Source: JBCCOW01 sp039025855 | GTDB lineage: Bacteria > Planctomycetota > Phycisphaerae > Phycisphaerales > Phycisphaeraceae | Reading direction: 5' to 3' | Assembly (NCBI GenBank): GCA_039025855.1 | Contig: JBCCNL010000018.1 | Span: forward strand, 6,195 to 70,194 | DNA length: 64,000 nucleotides | Shown: positions 1-8,065 of the stretch, piece by piece | Layout of the letters: each line of letters starts with the position of its first letter | Position numbering within the stretch: the stretch's first letter is position 1 | Program-made: the position numbers and the translations under genes | Notes under the pieces: generated by a model | Told to the model about the DNA's origin: nothing | The model's input: the letters and a program-made list of their open reading frames with translations, nothing else | Databases searched by the model: none

Positions 1-1643
<1,643 letters not shown>

Positions 1644-1645
1644 GG

Positions 1646-1686
1646 TGATAGAGGGTTTAGGGTGTGGGGTATCGGGTGTAGGGAAG
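1646..1686. repeat. Short-unit array rich in TAGGG/TATCGGG words
   Basis: Imperfect 7-9 bp units such as GGGTTTAGG, GGGTATCG and GGGTGTAGG follow one another directly upstream of the transketolase start. Similar CTA/TAG-centred runs recur near 19.2, 23.95, 25.26, 31.64 and 34.36 kb. Confidence 0.4.
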
Positions 1687-1794
1687 CCGGCATCGGTGTG
1701 GCGAAGTCGGCGAGCGATAGGGCACGTCGGCGTTGACGTGTGAGGCATGTTAATGCGGGATTGTGAGCGGTGGGTTTGAACCCTTCGCGGCGGT

Positions 1795-1821
1795 CCCACG
1801 GACTCAGTCCGTGGGCTTCTG
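1795..1821 (+). repeat. Palindromic repeat, type A (tail GGGCTTC)
   Basis: Arms CCCACGGAC and GTCCGTGGG pair perfectly (9 bp) around loop TCA, followed by tail CTTCTGG. The loop TCA is the stop codon (TGA on the - strand) of the lipoprotein gene at 1804..2421, so that gene ends inside the repeat. Confidence 0.8.
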
Positions 1822-2421
1822 GGGTGCGGCAGAAGAGAGGCGGTCGAGGATGCGTTGGGTGAGGTGGGCTTCGAGGGCGGGGTCGCGCTTGACGGGCTGC
1901 CAGTACTCGGGCTCGATGCCGCGGGCTTCCCACTCTTCGGGGAGGGCATTGAGGGAGGCGAAGACGCTGCGGGCGGACCCGTTGAGGTAGCGGAGCGGGG
2001 CCTGGCGGCGGGCGATGAGGACCTCGACGCCGAGGGCGAAGGGGGTGAGCGGGTTGGAGCGGGTCAGTGGCGTGAGGGTGATGCGGACGGTGCGGCGGAG
2101 GTCGACGAGGGTGGACTCGGTGGCGAGGTCGGCGGTGCGGTTGTCGGGACGCCAGACCTCGGCAAGGGTGGCGGAGGCGCGGGGTTTGGTGGTGAGGACG
2201 CCGAAGCGGTGGTCGTCGCGGTCGAGGGTGTAGCCGAGGTCGAGCAGGGCGCGGCGGGCGGCGTCGAGGGTGGGGTGGTATTGGTCGGCGGGGATGGGGG
2301 TGAGGGATGGTCGGGGTTCGGCGGCGGCCGTCGCGGGGCCCGCGGGGTCGGGAGCGGTCGAGCAGCCGAAGAGGGTGGCGGCGAGGGCAGTGACGAGGGT
2401 GAGTGCGAAGAGGGATCGCAT
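1804..2421 (-). CDS. Predicted lipoprotein of unknown function
   Basis: 205 aa. The N-terminus is a lipoprotein signal peptide (basic MRSLF, a hydrophobic run, then lipobox LFGC), so the protein is probably exported and lipid-anchored. The rest is a globular domain with alternating strands (residues about 45-165); I recognise no family. A TACACT box lies 6 nt before the ATG and overlaps the -10 box of the divergent ABC transporter gene, the two starts being only 22 bp apart. The last residues (QKPTD) and the stop codon come from a type A palindrome, so the natural C-terminus may have been replaced. The neighbouring osmolyte importer is transcribed away from it, and a functional link is not shown. 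Confidence 0.7.
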   Translation of the reverse strand: MRSLFALTLVTALAATLFGCSTAPDPAGPATAAAEPRPSLTPIPADQYHPTLDAARRALLDLGYTLDRDDHRFGVLTTKPRASATLAEVWRPDNRTADLATESTLVDLRRTVRITLTPLTRSNPLTPFALGVEVLIARRQAPLRYLNGSARSVFASLNALPEEWEARGIEPEYWQPVKRDPALEAHLTQRILDRLSSAAPQKPTD

Positions 2422-2427
2422 AGCGTC

Positions 2428-2433
2428 AGTGTA
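2428..2433 (-). promoter_or_regulatory. -10 box TACACT for the lipoprotein gene
   Basis: Six nt separate it from the ATG at 2421. Its last two bases on the + strand (TA) are also the first two of the opposing -10 box. Confidence 0.6.
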
Positions 2434-2437
2434 AGGT
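2432..2437 (+). promoter_or_regulatory. -10 box TAAGGT for the ABC ATPase gene
   Basis: Six nt separate it from the GTG at 2444, so transcription would start at or next to the start codon. It overlaps the - strand box by two bases. Confidence 0.6.
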
Positions 2438-2443
2438 GCGGGG

Positions 2444-3280
2444 GTGATTCAATGGGACGGCGTCAGCAAGCGGTACGGCAAGGGCGATCCGCCGGCGGTG
2501 GACGGGGTGAGCCTGTCGGTCGAGCGGGGGGAGATGCTGGTGATGGTGGGCGAGTCGGGGAGCGGGAAGACGACCTTGTTGAAGATGGTGAATCGGTTGG
2601 TGGAGCCGGACGCGGGGACGGGTGGGGTGGTTCGGGTGGGTGGGAAGGATGTGTCGAAGGTGTCGGCGGAGGAGCTGCGTCGGGGGATGGGGTATGTGAT
2701 TCAGTCGGTGGGGTTGCTGCCGCACTGGACGGTGGCGGAGAACGTGGGGGCGGTGCCGGGGTTGCTGGGGTGGGACCGGAAGCGGGTGGAGCGTCGGGTG
2801 GGCGAGGTGTTGGAGACGGTGGGGCTTGAAGCGGGTTTGCGGGGGCGGTTGCCTTCGGAGTTGTCGGGTGGGCAGCGGCAGCGGGTGGGGGTGGCGCGGG
2901 CGTTGGCGGGGCAGGTGGGTGGGGCGGGGGTGCTGTTGATGGATGAGCCGTTTGGGGCGGTGGATCCGATCAATCGGGGGGCACTGCGGGAGCGGGTTCG
3001 GGGGCTGCATGACGAGCTGGGGCTGACGAGCGTGCTGGTGACGCACGATATGGGGGAGGCGCTGTTGTTGGCGGACCGGTTGGCGGTGGTCAGGGGTGGG
3101 AAGGTGTTGCGGGTGGGGACGCCGGCGGAGGTGGTGGCGGACCCGGGTGATCCGTATGTGGCGGAGTTGGTGAGCGCGCCGGAGCGGGAGGCGCGGCGGT
3201 TGGCGGGGTTGTGGGCAGGACGACCGGTCGCAAGCGACCGGGCTAAACGGGGTGATGGGGAGGGGGTGATCGATGAGTGA
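2444..3280 (+). CDS. ABC transporter ATP-binding protein, OpuC/ProV type
   Basis: 278 aa. All ABC ATPase motifs are present: Walker A GESGSGKTT (residues 36-44), signature LSGGQRQRVGVARAL (from 140), Walker B LLMDEPFGAVDP (164-175) and H-loop VTHD with His201. The family powers uptake of quaternary-amine osmoprotectants such as glycine betaine or choline. The protein lacks the CBS domains found at the C-terminus of ProV/OpuCA; instead the tail carries RPVASDRAKRG, encoded by a type B palindrome (residues about 261-270). The start is GTG, set by the -10 box 6 nt upstream. The stop overlaps the next ATG by 8 bp, so the two genes form an operon. Substrate is inferred from family and partner only. 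Confidence 0.9.
   Translation: MIQWDGVSKRYGKGDPPAVDGVSLSVERGEMLVMVGESGSGKTTLLKMVNRLVEPDAGTGGVVRVGGKDVSKVSAEELRRGMGYVIQSVGLLPHWTVAENVGAVPGLLGWDRKRVERRVGEVLETVGLEAGLRGRLPSELSGGQRQRVGVARALAGQVGGAGVLLMDEPFGAVDPINRGALRERVRGLHDELGLTSVLVTHDMGEALLLADRLAVVRGGKVLRVGTPAEVVADPGDPYVAELVSAPEREARRLAGLWAGRPVASDRAKRGDGEGVIDE
3224..3250 (+). repeat. Palindromic repeat, type B, inside the ABC ATPase gene
   Basis: Arms CCGGTCGC and GCGACCGG (8 bp, perfect) around AA, then tail GCTAAACGGGG. It is read in frame as RPVASDRAKRG and sits after the last conserved ATPase motif, close to the C-terminus. Confidence 0.8.
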
Positions 3281-4877
3281 GTTGGTGGAGCAGTTGGGGC
3301 GGTTGCCGGGGTTGTTGGCGTGGCACGTGGTGTTGACGGTGGTGTCGGTGGGGGCGGGCGTGTTGATCGCGGTGCCGGTGGGGGTGTTGGGTAGAGATCG
3401 TGCGTGGGTGCGGGGGCCGGGTTTGGCGGTGGCGTCGGTGGTGCAGACGGTGCCGGGGTTGGCGTTGTTGGCGTTGGTGTTTGCGTTGCTGGTGGTGGTG
3501 CGCGATGTGTTGCCGGAGGGTTGGCGGTTTTCTGCGCTGGGGTTTTGGCCAACGGTGATTGCTTTGAGCTTTTATGCGGTGTTGCCGGTGCTGCGGAACG
3601 TGGTGACGGGGCTTCGGGGGGTGGACGGGGATGTGGTGGAGGCGGCGCGGGGGCTCGGGATGAGTCGTCGGCAGGTGTTGTGGCGGGTGGAGTGGCCGTT
3701 GGCGCTGCCGGTGGTGTTGGCGGGGGTGCGGACGGCGGTGGTGTGGACCGTGGGGGTGGCGACGCTGTCGACGGCGATCGGGCAGGAGTCGCTGGGGGAC
3801 TACATCTTCGCGGGGCTGCAGACGTTCAATCTGACAGCGATCGTGGTGGGGTGTGTGGCGGCGGCGGGGTTGGCGTTGGCGCTCGACGCGGTGGTTGGTT
3901 GGGTGGGGCGGGGTGGGGTTCGGGGGATGCGGCGGCGGACGCGTTGGGGGTTGGGTGCCGCGGTGGGCTTGGGTGTGGTGGCGTTGGGCGTGTTGGTGGG
4001 GTTGGGGGAGGTTCGTTGGTGGGCGGACCGTCCCGCTGAAGCGGGACGGCCTGGGGAGGTGTTTGAGTTGGAACGCGTGCGGATCGGGGCGAAGAACTTC
4101 AATGAGCAGTTCATCTTGGCGCGGGTGATGGAGCGGCGTGTTGAGGAGGCGGGGTATACGGCGGAGCGGGTGGAGTCGTTGGGTTCGCTGAATGTGTTTG
4201 AGGCGTTGGCGGCGGGGGAGATCGATGTTTATGTGGATTACAGCGGGACGATCTGGGCGAACGCGATGGGGCGAGAACCCGGGCTTTCAAGGGATGAAGT
4301 CTTGGAGAAGATGACGGCGTGGCTACTGTCGGAGAAGGGGATTGTGTGTCTGGGGTCGCTGGGGTTTGAGAACGCGTATGCGTTGGCGATGCGGGAGGAC
4401 GACGCGGCGCGTTTGGGGGTTCGGACGGTTGGTGATCTGGTACGGCATGCGCCGGGGCTGCGGATCGGGAGTGACATCGAGTTTTTTGAACGGCCGGAGT
4501 GGGCGGCGGTGCGTGATGGGTATGGGCTTCGGTTTGCGGATCAGCGGCCGATGGTGCCGACCTTGATGTATCCCGCGATCACGTCGGGGGAGGTGGATGT
4601 GATCACGGCGTTCACGAGCGACGGGCGGATCGTTCGGGATCGGTTGCGGTTGTTGGAGGACACGCGTGGCGTGTTCCCGCCGTATGACGCGGTGGTGTTG
4701 GTGTCGGAGCGGGCGGCGCGGGATGAAAGGTTTGTGGAGGTATTGCGCGGGTTGGTCGGGGCGATTGACTTGGAGGTGATGCAGCGGGCGAACGCGATGG
4801 TGGATGTGGACGTGAAGAGCGTGGGGGAGGCGGCGGGGTGGTTGATCGGGGAGTTGGGGGTTGAGGGGGCGCAGTAG
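3273..4877 (+). CDS. Fused OpuC-type permease and osmoprotectant-binding protein
   Basis: 534 aa with two modules that are often separate genes. Residues about 1-210 are a BPD_transp_1 permease with several membrane helices and the EAA loop EAARGLGMSRRQ (123-134) that contacts the ATPase. One further helix (about 226-245) leads through a linker to the substrate-binding domain (about 265-534), which begins RIGAKNFNEQFILA and contains VDYSGTIWANAMG, both typical of OpuAC/OpuCC domains. The binding domain would face the periplasm. The linker, about residues 252-260, is encoded by a type C palindrome. It overlaps the ATPase gene by 8 bp, giving a complete importer in two genes. Glycine betaine, choline or a related osmolyte is the expected ligand, by homology only. 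Confidence 0.9.
   Translation: MSELVEQLGRLPGLLAWHVVLTVVSVGAGVLIAVPVGVLGRDRAWVRGPGLAVASVVQTVPGLALLALVFALLVVVRDVLPEGWRFSALGFWPTVIALSFYAVLPVLRNVVTGLRGVDGDVVEAARGLGMSRRQVLWRVEWPLALPVVLAGVRTAVVWTVGVATLSTAIGQESLGDYIFAGLQTFNLTAIVVGCVAAAGLALALDAVVGWVGRGGVRGMRRRTRWGLGAAVGLGVVALGVLVGLGEVRWWADRPAEAGRPGEVFELERVRIGAKNFNEQFILARVMERRVEEAGYTAERVESLGSLNVFEALAAGEIDVYVDYSGTIWANAMGREPGLSRDEVLEKMTAWLLSEKGIVCLGSLGFENAYALAMREDDAARLGVRTVGDLVRHAPGLRIGSDIEFFERPEWAAVRDGYGLRFADQRPMVPTLMYPAITSGEVDVITAFTSDGRIVRDRLRLLEDTRGVFPPYDAVVLVSERAARDERFVEVLRGLVGAIDLEVMQRANAMVDVDVKSVGEAAGWLIGELGVEGAQ
4028..4060 (+). repeat. Palindromic repeat, type C, inside the permease-binding protein gene
   Basis: Arms CCGTCCCGCT and AGCGGGACGG (10 bp, perfect) around GA, then tail CCTGGGGAGGT. 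It is read as DRPAEAGRPGEV and lies in the inter-domain linker. A second copy with a related tail is at 9280. Confidence 0.8.
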
Positions 4878-4884
4878 GCAGGCG

Positions 4885-4911
4885 GCCCGGCCGTGGCTAC
4901 GGCCGGGCTTT
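4885..4911. terminator. Hairpin between convergent genes (terminator or type D repeat)
   Basis: Arms GCCCGGCCGT and ACGGCCGGGC (10 bp, perfect) around GGCT, followed by TTTAG. It fills the gap between the transporter gene and truD, which converge here. The T-run is short, so it could be a weak intrinsic terminator, a member of the palindrome family with a GGGCTTTA tail, or both. Confidence 0.6.
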
Positions 4912-6304
4912 AGGATGTGGGTGAGGCGGTTGTGGTGGGTGGGGGTTTCATGATTTCGCGGAGGGCGATGGTGGCGAAGCTGCCGCGGGGGAGGGTGAAG
5001 CGGAGCTTGATGTAGGGGCCGCGGTCGTCGGAGCCGGCGGAGAGGTCGGGGTCGGTGAGAGGCACGCGCAAGGGGCGTCGGGAGCCTTCGACGGCGAGGC
5101 CGGGGAGGAGGGGTTGGCCTTCGGCGTCGCGTGGTCCGGCGAAGTCGTGGGGGGTGAGGTGGGCAGCGGCGAGGGCGTCGTCTTCGAGCTGGGCGGGGAT
5201 GGAGTTGGGGGTGGGGGAAAGGAGATCGGTGCCGGGGAGGGGGCCGGAGGGGGAGAGCTCGAAGTTGGGGACGCGGGCGGCGTTGAGGGCGTGAGCGTCG
5301 TTGGGTGGATCGGGGGTGTTGGGCGACGCGACCCACGGTGAATCACCGTGGGCTTCTGGGGTTAAGTGTGTTGGGTTGGCGTCTACGGGGAAGACGGCGC
5401 GGGAGTCGTGTTTCCAAGCGAGGTCGCCGGGGAGGAGTTCATCAATGGCGTGGTGGCGGAGGCGGGCGTCGAGGACGCGGTTGAAGATGTCGGACTGGGT
5501 GGCGGAGATGTAGAGCTTGCGTTGGGCTTTGTCGACGCTTCGGGCGGCTTCGAACTCCGGCTTGCCTTGGCGTAATGCTTCGAGGGCTTGGCGGTCGGAG
5601 CGGAGGGTTTTGGGCCAGTGTTCGAGGGCATTGGCGTATTGTTTATCGGCGACGAGGGGGCGGAGCTCGGCGAGGTTGGGGGCGTCGGCGGGGTCGGGGC
5701 GGACGAGCAGTTCGTGGAGGAAGCCGGGCCAGTCGCCGCGGAGCAGGAGTTGGCCGAGGGTGTGGGCGTTTTGGCGGAAGCCGAAGCGCTGCTCGCCGAG
5801 GTAGTTGGGCATGCCGCGGGTGGCGAGGACGTCGAGGGTGCGTTTGGCGTGGACGGCGTGGGTGGCGCGGACGTCACGGAGGGTGATCACGAACTGGTTG
5901 CCGGCGTGGTGGCCACGCTTGATCTTGTTGCGGTGCGGCTCGGCCCAGAGGACCTCGATGCGTTTGTCCTTGCCGAGCTGTTCGACCCCCCTGCCCCAGT
6001 CGGCGGGTGTGGCTTTGGGGTTCCAGACGGTGAGGTGTTGTCGGGTGATGGCGTGCTTGTCTTTGAGGCCGGCGTAGCCGACGTCGCGTTTGGAGACGCG
6101 GAAGGCCTTGGCGGCGCGGCGGACGAGCTCGGCGGTGGTGAGGCTTTTTTTCTGGACGAAGAGCATGAGGTGCTCGCCGTCGCCGGAGGGTGGGTAGAGG
6201 GGCAGCTCGTCGACGAGGAAGTCTTCGGGTTGGGACTTGAGGGTGCCGCCGGTGCCGGGGAGGTCGGGGGTGAGGTAGGCAAGGTCGGGGAGCGGGGTGG
6301 TCAC
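4910..6304 (-). CDS. truD: tRNA pseudouridine(13) synthase TruD
   Basis: 464 aa. TruD converts U13 of some tRNAs to pseudouridine. The motif YAGLKDKHAITRQH holds the catalytic Asp82, and GNQFVITLRD, NYLGEQRFGF and FELSPSGPLPG are further conserved family blocks. The protein is longer than usual because of an insertion at residues about 308-345. Part of it (PEAHGDSPWVA) is encoded by a type A palindrome, in the loop before the SPSGPLPG block. The start is GTG at 6304, with TAAGCT exactly 6 nt upstream. It converges on the osmolyte transporter and is not obviously co-transcribed with a neighbour. Function is secure; whether the insertion is tolerated without loss of activity is inferred from the intact motifs. 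Confidence 0.95.
   Translation of the reverse strand: MTTPLPDLAYLTPDLPGTGGTLKSQPEDFLVDELPLYPPSGDGEHLMLFVQKKSLTTAELVRRAAKAFRVSKRDVGYAGLKDKHAITRQHLTVWNPKATPADWGRGVEQLGKDKRIEVLWAEPHRNKIKRGHHAGNQFVITLRDVRATHAVHAKRTLDVLATRGMPNYLGEQRFGFRQNAHTLGQLLLRGDWPGFLHELLVRPDPADAPNLAELRPLVADKQYANALEHWPKTLRSDRQALEALRQGKPEFEAARSVDKAQRKLYISATQSDIFNRVLDARLRHHAIDELLPGDLAWKHDSRAVFPVDANPTHLTPEAHGDSPWVASPNTPDPPNDAHALNAARVPNFELSPSGPLPGTDLLSPTPNSIPAQLEDDALAAAHLTPHDFAGPRDAEGQPLLPGLAVEGSRRPLRVPLTDPDLSAGSDDRGPYIKLRFTLPRGSFATIALREIMKPPPTTTASPTS
5332..5361 (-). repeat. Palindromic repeat, type A, inside truD
   Basis: On the + strand arms CCCACGGTG and CACCGTGGG (9 bp, perfect) flank AAT, followed by tail CTTCTGGGG. On the coding strand it reads PEAHGDSPWVA in frame. 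Confidence 0.8.
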
Positions 6305-6310
6305 GCGGGG

Positions 6311-6316
6311 AGCTTA
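6311..6316 (-). promoter_or_regulatory. -10 box TAAGCT for truD
   Basis: It lies 6 nt upstream of the GTG start and supports that start over downstream candidates. Confidence 0.5.
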
Positions 6317-6328
6317 GGCGGGGCGGGG

Positions 6329-6370
6329 TTGAACCGCAGAGGCGCGGAGGGCGCAGAGGGCGGAGAGCAG
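6329..6370. repeat. GCAGAGG-type dispersed repeat
   Basis: Overlapping GCAGAGG, GCGGAGG and GCAGAGG units follow AACCGCAGAGG. From general knowledge this word pattern recurs in many bacterial genomes, where it is often mis-translated as LCALC-like peptides. It lies between truD and the low-GC hypothetical gene. Confidence 0.5.
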
Positions 6371-6389
6371 AGGGTGTTTGCGATGGGCG

Positions 6390-6923
6390 CTACGGCTTTG
6401 GGGAGACGCGGATGAGGTCATCTTTCGTGATGCCTCCGCCGAGGTCACCCTCTTCGGCGTAGCGGTAGCCGGTATGCGAGGCCCAGGCTGGCAGACCGAG
6501 TAGGGTTGCGATGAACCCGTGCCGCGATGACTCAATAGCGACGTAAGGAATCTTCAAAGCGATCCAAAGCAATGGTGTGAAGGCCTTGCGTCCAAAAGCG
6601 GATGCAAGGGTCGACGCTTTATCAGGCCGCCCTCGCGAGGAATAGTTGAATGTGACGTCATCCCCATCGATCAGGCACAGCCACAGCTCATCATCGTCAG
6701 CTACGGCGCTGATGAGTACGGGGCAATTGTGTTTTCTCGAAACTCTGGTTGCCAGCTCGCGAGCTACAACATCGTCGAGTTCTTCCGCCTCCTCGTCGTA
6801 GAAGACCGTGTTTCCCTTCTGCGTCGGAGCGACCAGAGCTTGCCGGTTCAAATCGCTGAGTGTTTGGGCCAGGCCAGAGGCCGGCACGCCGTGGGCGGTG
6901 AAGTTGCAATACCACGCTCCCAT
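6390..6923 (-). CDS. Hypothetical protein with atypical base composition
   Basis: 177 aa, beginning MGAWYCNFTAHGVPASGLAQTL. The opening resembles a group of short planctomycete hypothetical proteins that start with an aromatic NFT motif, but I cannot name a domain. There is no signal peptide or clear membrane segment; a moderately hydrophobic stretch lies at about 118-126 (LLWIALKIP). By eye the gene is far less GC-rich than its neighbours and lacks their strong strand bias, which suggests recent acquisition. It ends near a dispersed GCAGAGG repeat and starts 11 bp from the aminotransferase stop, on the same strand. Confidence 0.6.
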   Translation of the reverse strand: MGAWYCNFTAHGVPASGLAQTLSDLNRQALVAPTQKGNTVFYDEEAEELDDVVARELATRVSRKHNCPVLISAVADDDELWLCLIDGDDVTFNYSSRGRPDKASTLASAFGRKAFTPLLWIALKIPYVAIESSRHGFIATLLGLPAWASHTGYRYAEEGDLGGGITKDDLIRVSPKP

Positions 6924-6933
6924 GGGACTCGCT

Positions 6934-7893
6934 TTAGTCTTCGGGGGCGTGTTGGAGGAGTTGGCGGAAGGCGGTGATGAGGGATTGGGTGATGGGGCCG
7001 GGGGTGCCTTTGGTGGTGGGGTCGTTGGCGGGGCCGAGGGGTCGGCCGTCGATTTCGGTGACGGGGATGACTTCGGCGGCGGAGCCGGTGAGGAAGCACT
7101 CGTGGGCGGTGTAGAGGTCGTGGCGGGTGAGGTTGGTTTCGTGGACGGTGAGGCCCTTGTTGCGGGCGAGGTCGATCACGAGGTTTCGGGTGATGCCTTC
7201 GAGGACGCCGGCGGAGAGGGGCGGGGTGATGATGGTTGGGGTGCCGTGGTCTTGCTTGATGATGAAGAGGTTGTCGCCTGTGCATTCGGCGACGTAGCCC
7301 TCGTGGTTGTACATGACGGCTTCGAGGCAGTCGGCGTCGATGGCTTCGATCTTGGCCAGGACGTTGTTGAGGTAGTTGAGGGACTTGATGCGGGGGGAGA
7401 GGGACTGGGGGTGGTTTCGGATGTAGGAGGAGGAGAGGATCTTGAGGCCGTGGGTGTAGAAGTCTTCGGGGTAGAGCTGGATGGAGGCGGCGATGACGAT
7501 GAGCCGGGGCTGGGGGCAGAGGAAGGGGTTGATGCCCATGGTGCCGGCGCCTCGGGTGATGACGACACGGAGGTAGCCGTCGGTGAGGTTGTTGGCGGCG
7601 ATGGTGTCGCGGATGGCCTGGGCGGTTTCGTCGAGGGTGAAGGGGAGGGGCAGGCGGATGGCGGCGGCGGACTCGGCGAGCCGGTTGAGGTGGGTCTGGA
7701 GTTTGAGGATGCGGGAGTTGTAGAAGCGGAGGCCCTCGAAGACGCCGTCGCCATAGAGCAGGCCGTGGTCGAAGACGGAGACGGTGGCGTCCTCAGCGGG
7801 GAGGAGCTGGCCGTCGACCCAGACCTGGAGGTGCCGGTAAGGGGACAGCGGGTCGGTGGGGGAGGCGGCGGGTTGGGTTTGGGATAGGGTCAC
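6934..7893 (-). CDS. ilvE: Branched-chain amino acid aminotransferase (class IV PLP enzyme)
   Basis: 319 aa. The enzyme exchanges the amino group between glutamate and the 2-oxo acids of leucine, isoleucine and valine, the last step of their synthesis. Family marks are DHGLLYGDGVFEGLRFY near the N-terminus, RIKSLNYLNN with the PLP-binding Lys170, and AECTGDNLFI. Length fits bacterial IlvE; the related D-amino-acid transaminases and aminodeoxychorismate lyase share the fold but usually differ in the YGDG-VFEG and SLNYL blocks. The start is GTG at 7893. A TATCAT box further upstream would give a short leader. leuB, another branched-chain gene, lies far away at 59 kb. Confidence 0.88.
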   Translation of the reverse strand: MTLSQTQPAASPTDPLSPYRHLQVWVDGQLLPAEDATVSVFDHGLLYGDGVFEGLRFYNSRILKLQTHLNRLAESAAAIRLPLPFTLDETAQAIRDTIAANNLTDGYLRVVITRGAGTMGINPFLCPQPRLIVIAASIQLYPEDFYTHGLKILSSSYIRNHPQSLSPRIKSLNYLNNVLAKIEAIDADCLEAVMYNHEGYVAECTGDNLFIIKQDHGTPTIITPPLSAGVLEGITRNLVIDLARNKGLTVHETNLTRHDLYTAHECFLTGSAAEVIPVTEIDGRPLGPANDPTTKGTPGPITQSLITAFRQLLQHAPED

Positions 7894-8065
7894 GGCGGGT
7901 TCCGGTCGGGGGGGATTACGCAGATGATATCCGTGGCGGCGTTCGGCTCGGGATTGGGGGGCGGGGTGTTAGGATGCGGTGGACGTTTGGGTCGGTCGTC
8001 GTGGTATCTGCGGGGTTTGGGGGCTGTCTTGGTGTGTAGCGTGTCTGAGCAAAAGGAGCGTCAGG

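Noticed and set aside
1763..1990. A short + strand frame opposite the lipoprotein tail
   Set aside because: It runs through a palindrome and opposite a coding frame with a signal peptide; no ribosome binding site or -10 box precedes it.
6838..6862. GGTTCAAATC, a tRNA T-loop-like string
   Set aside because: The flanks do not form a 5 bp T-stem and no acceptor or anticodon arm fits; it lies in the reading frame of the low-GC hypothetical gene.
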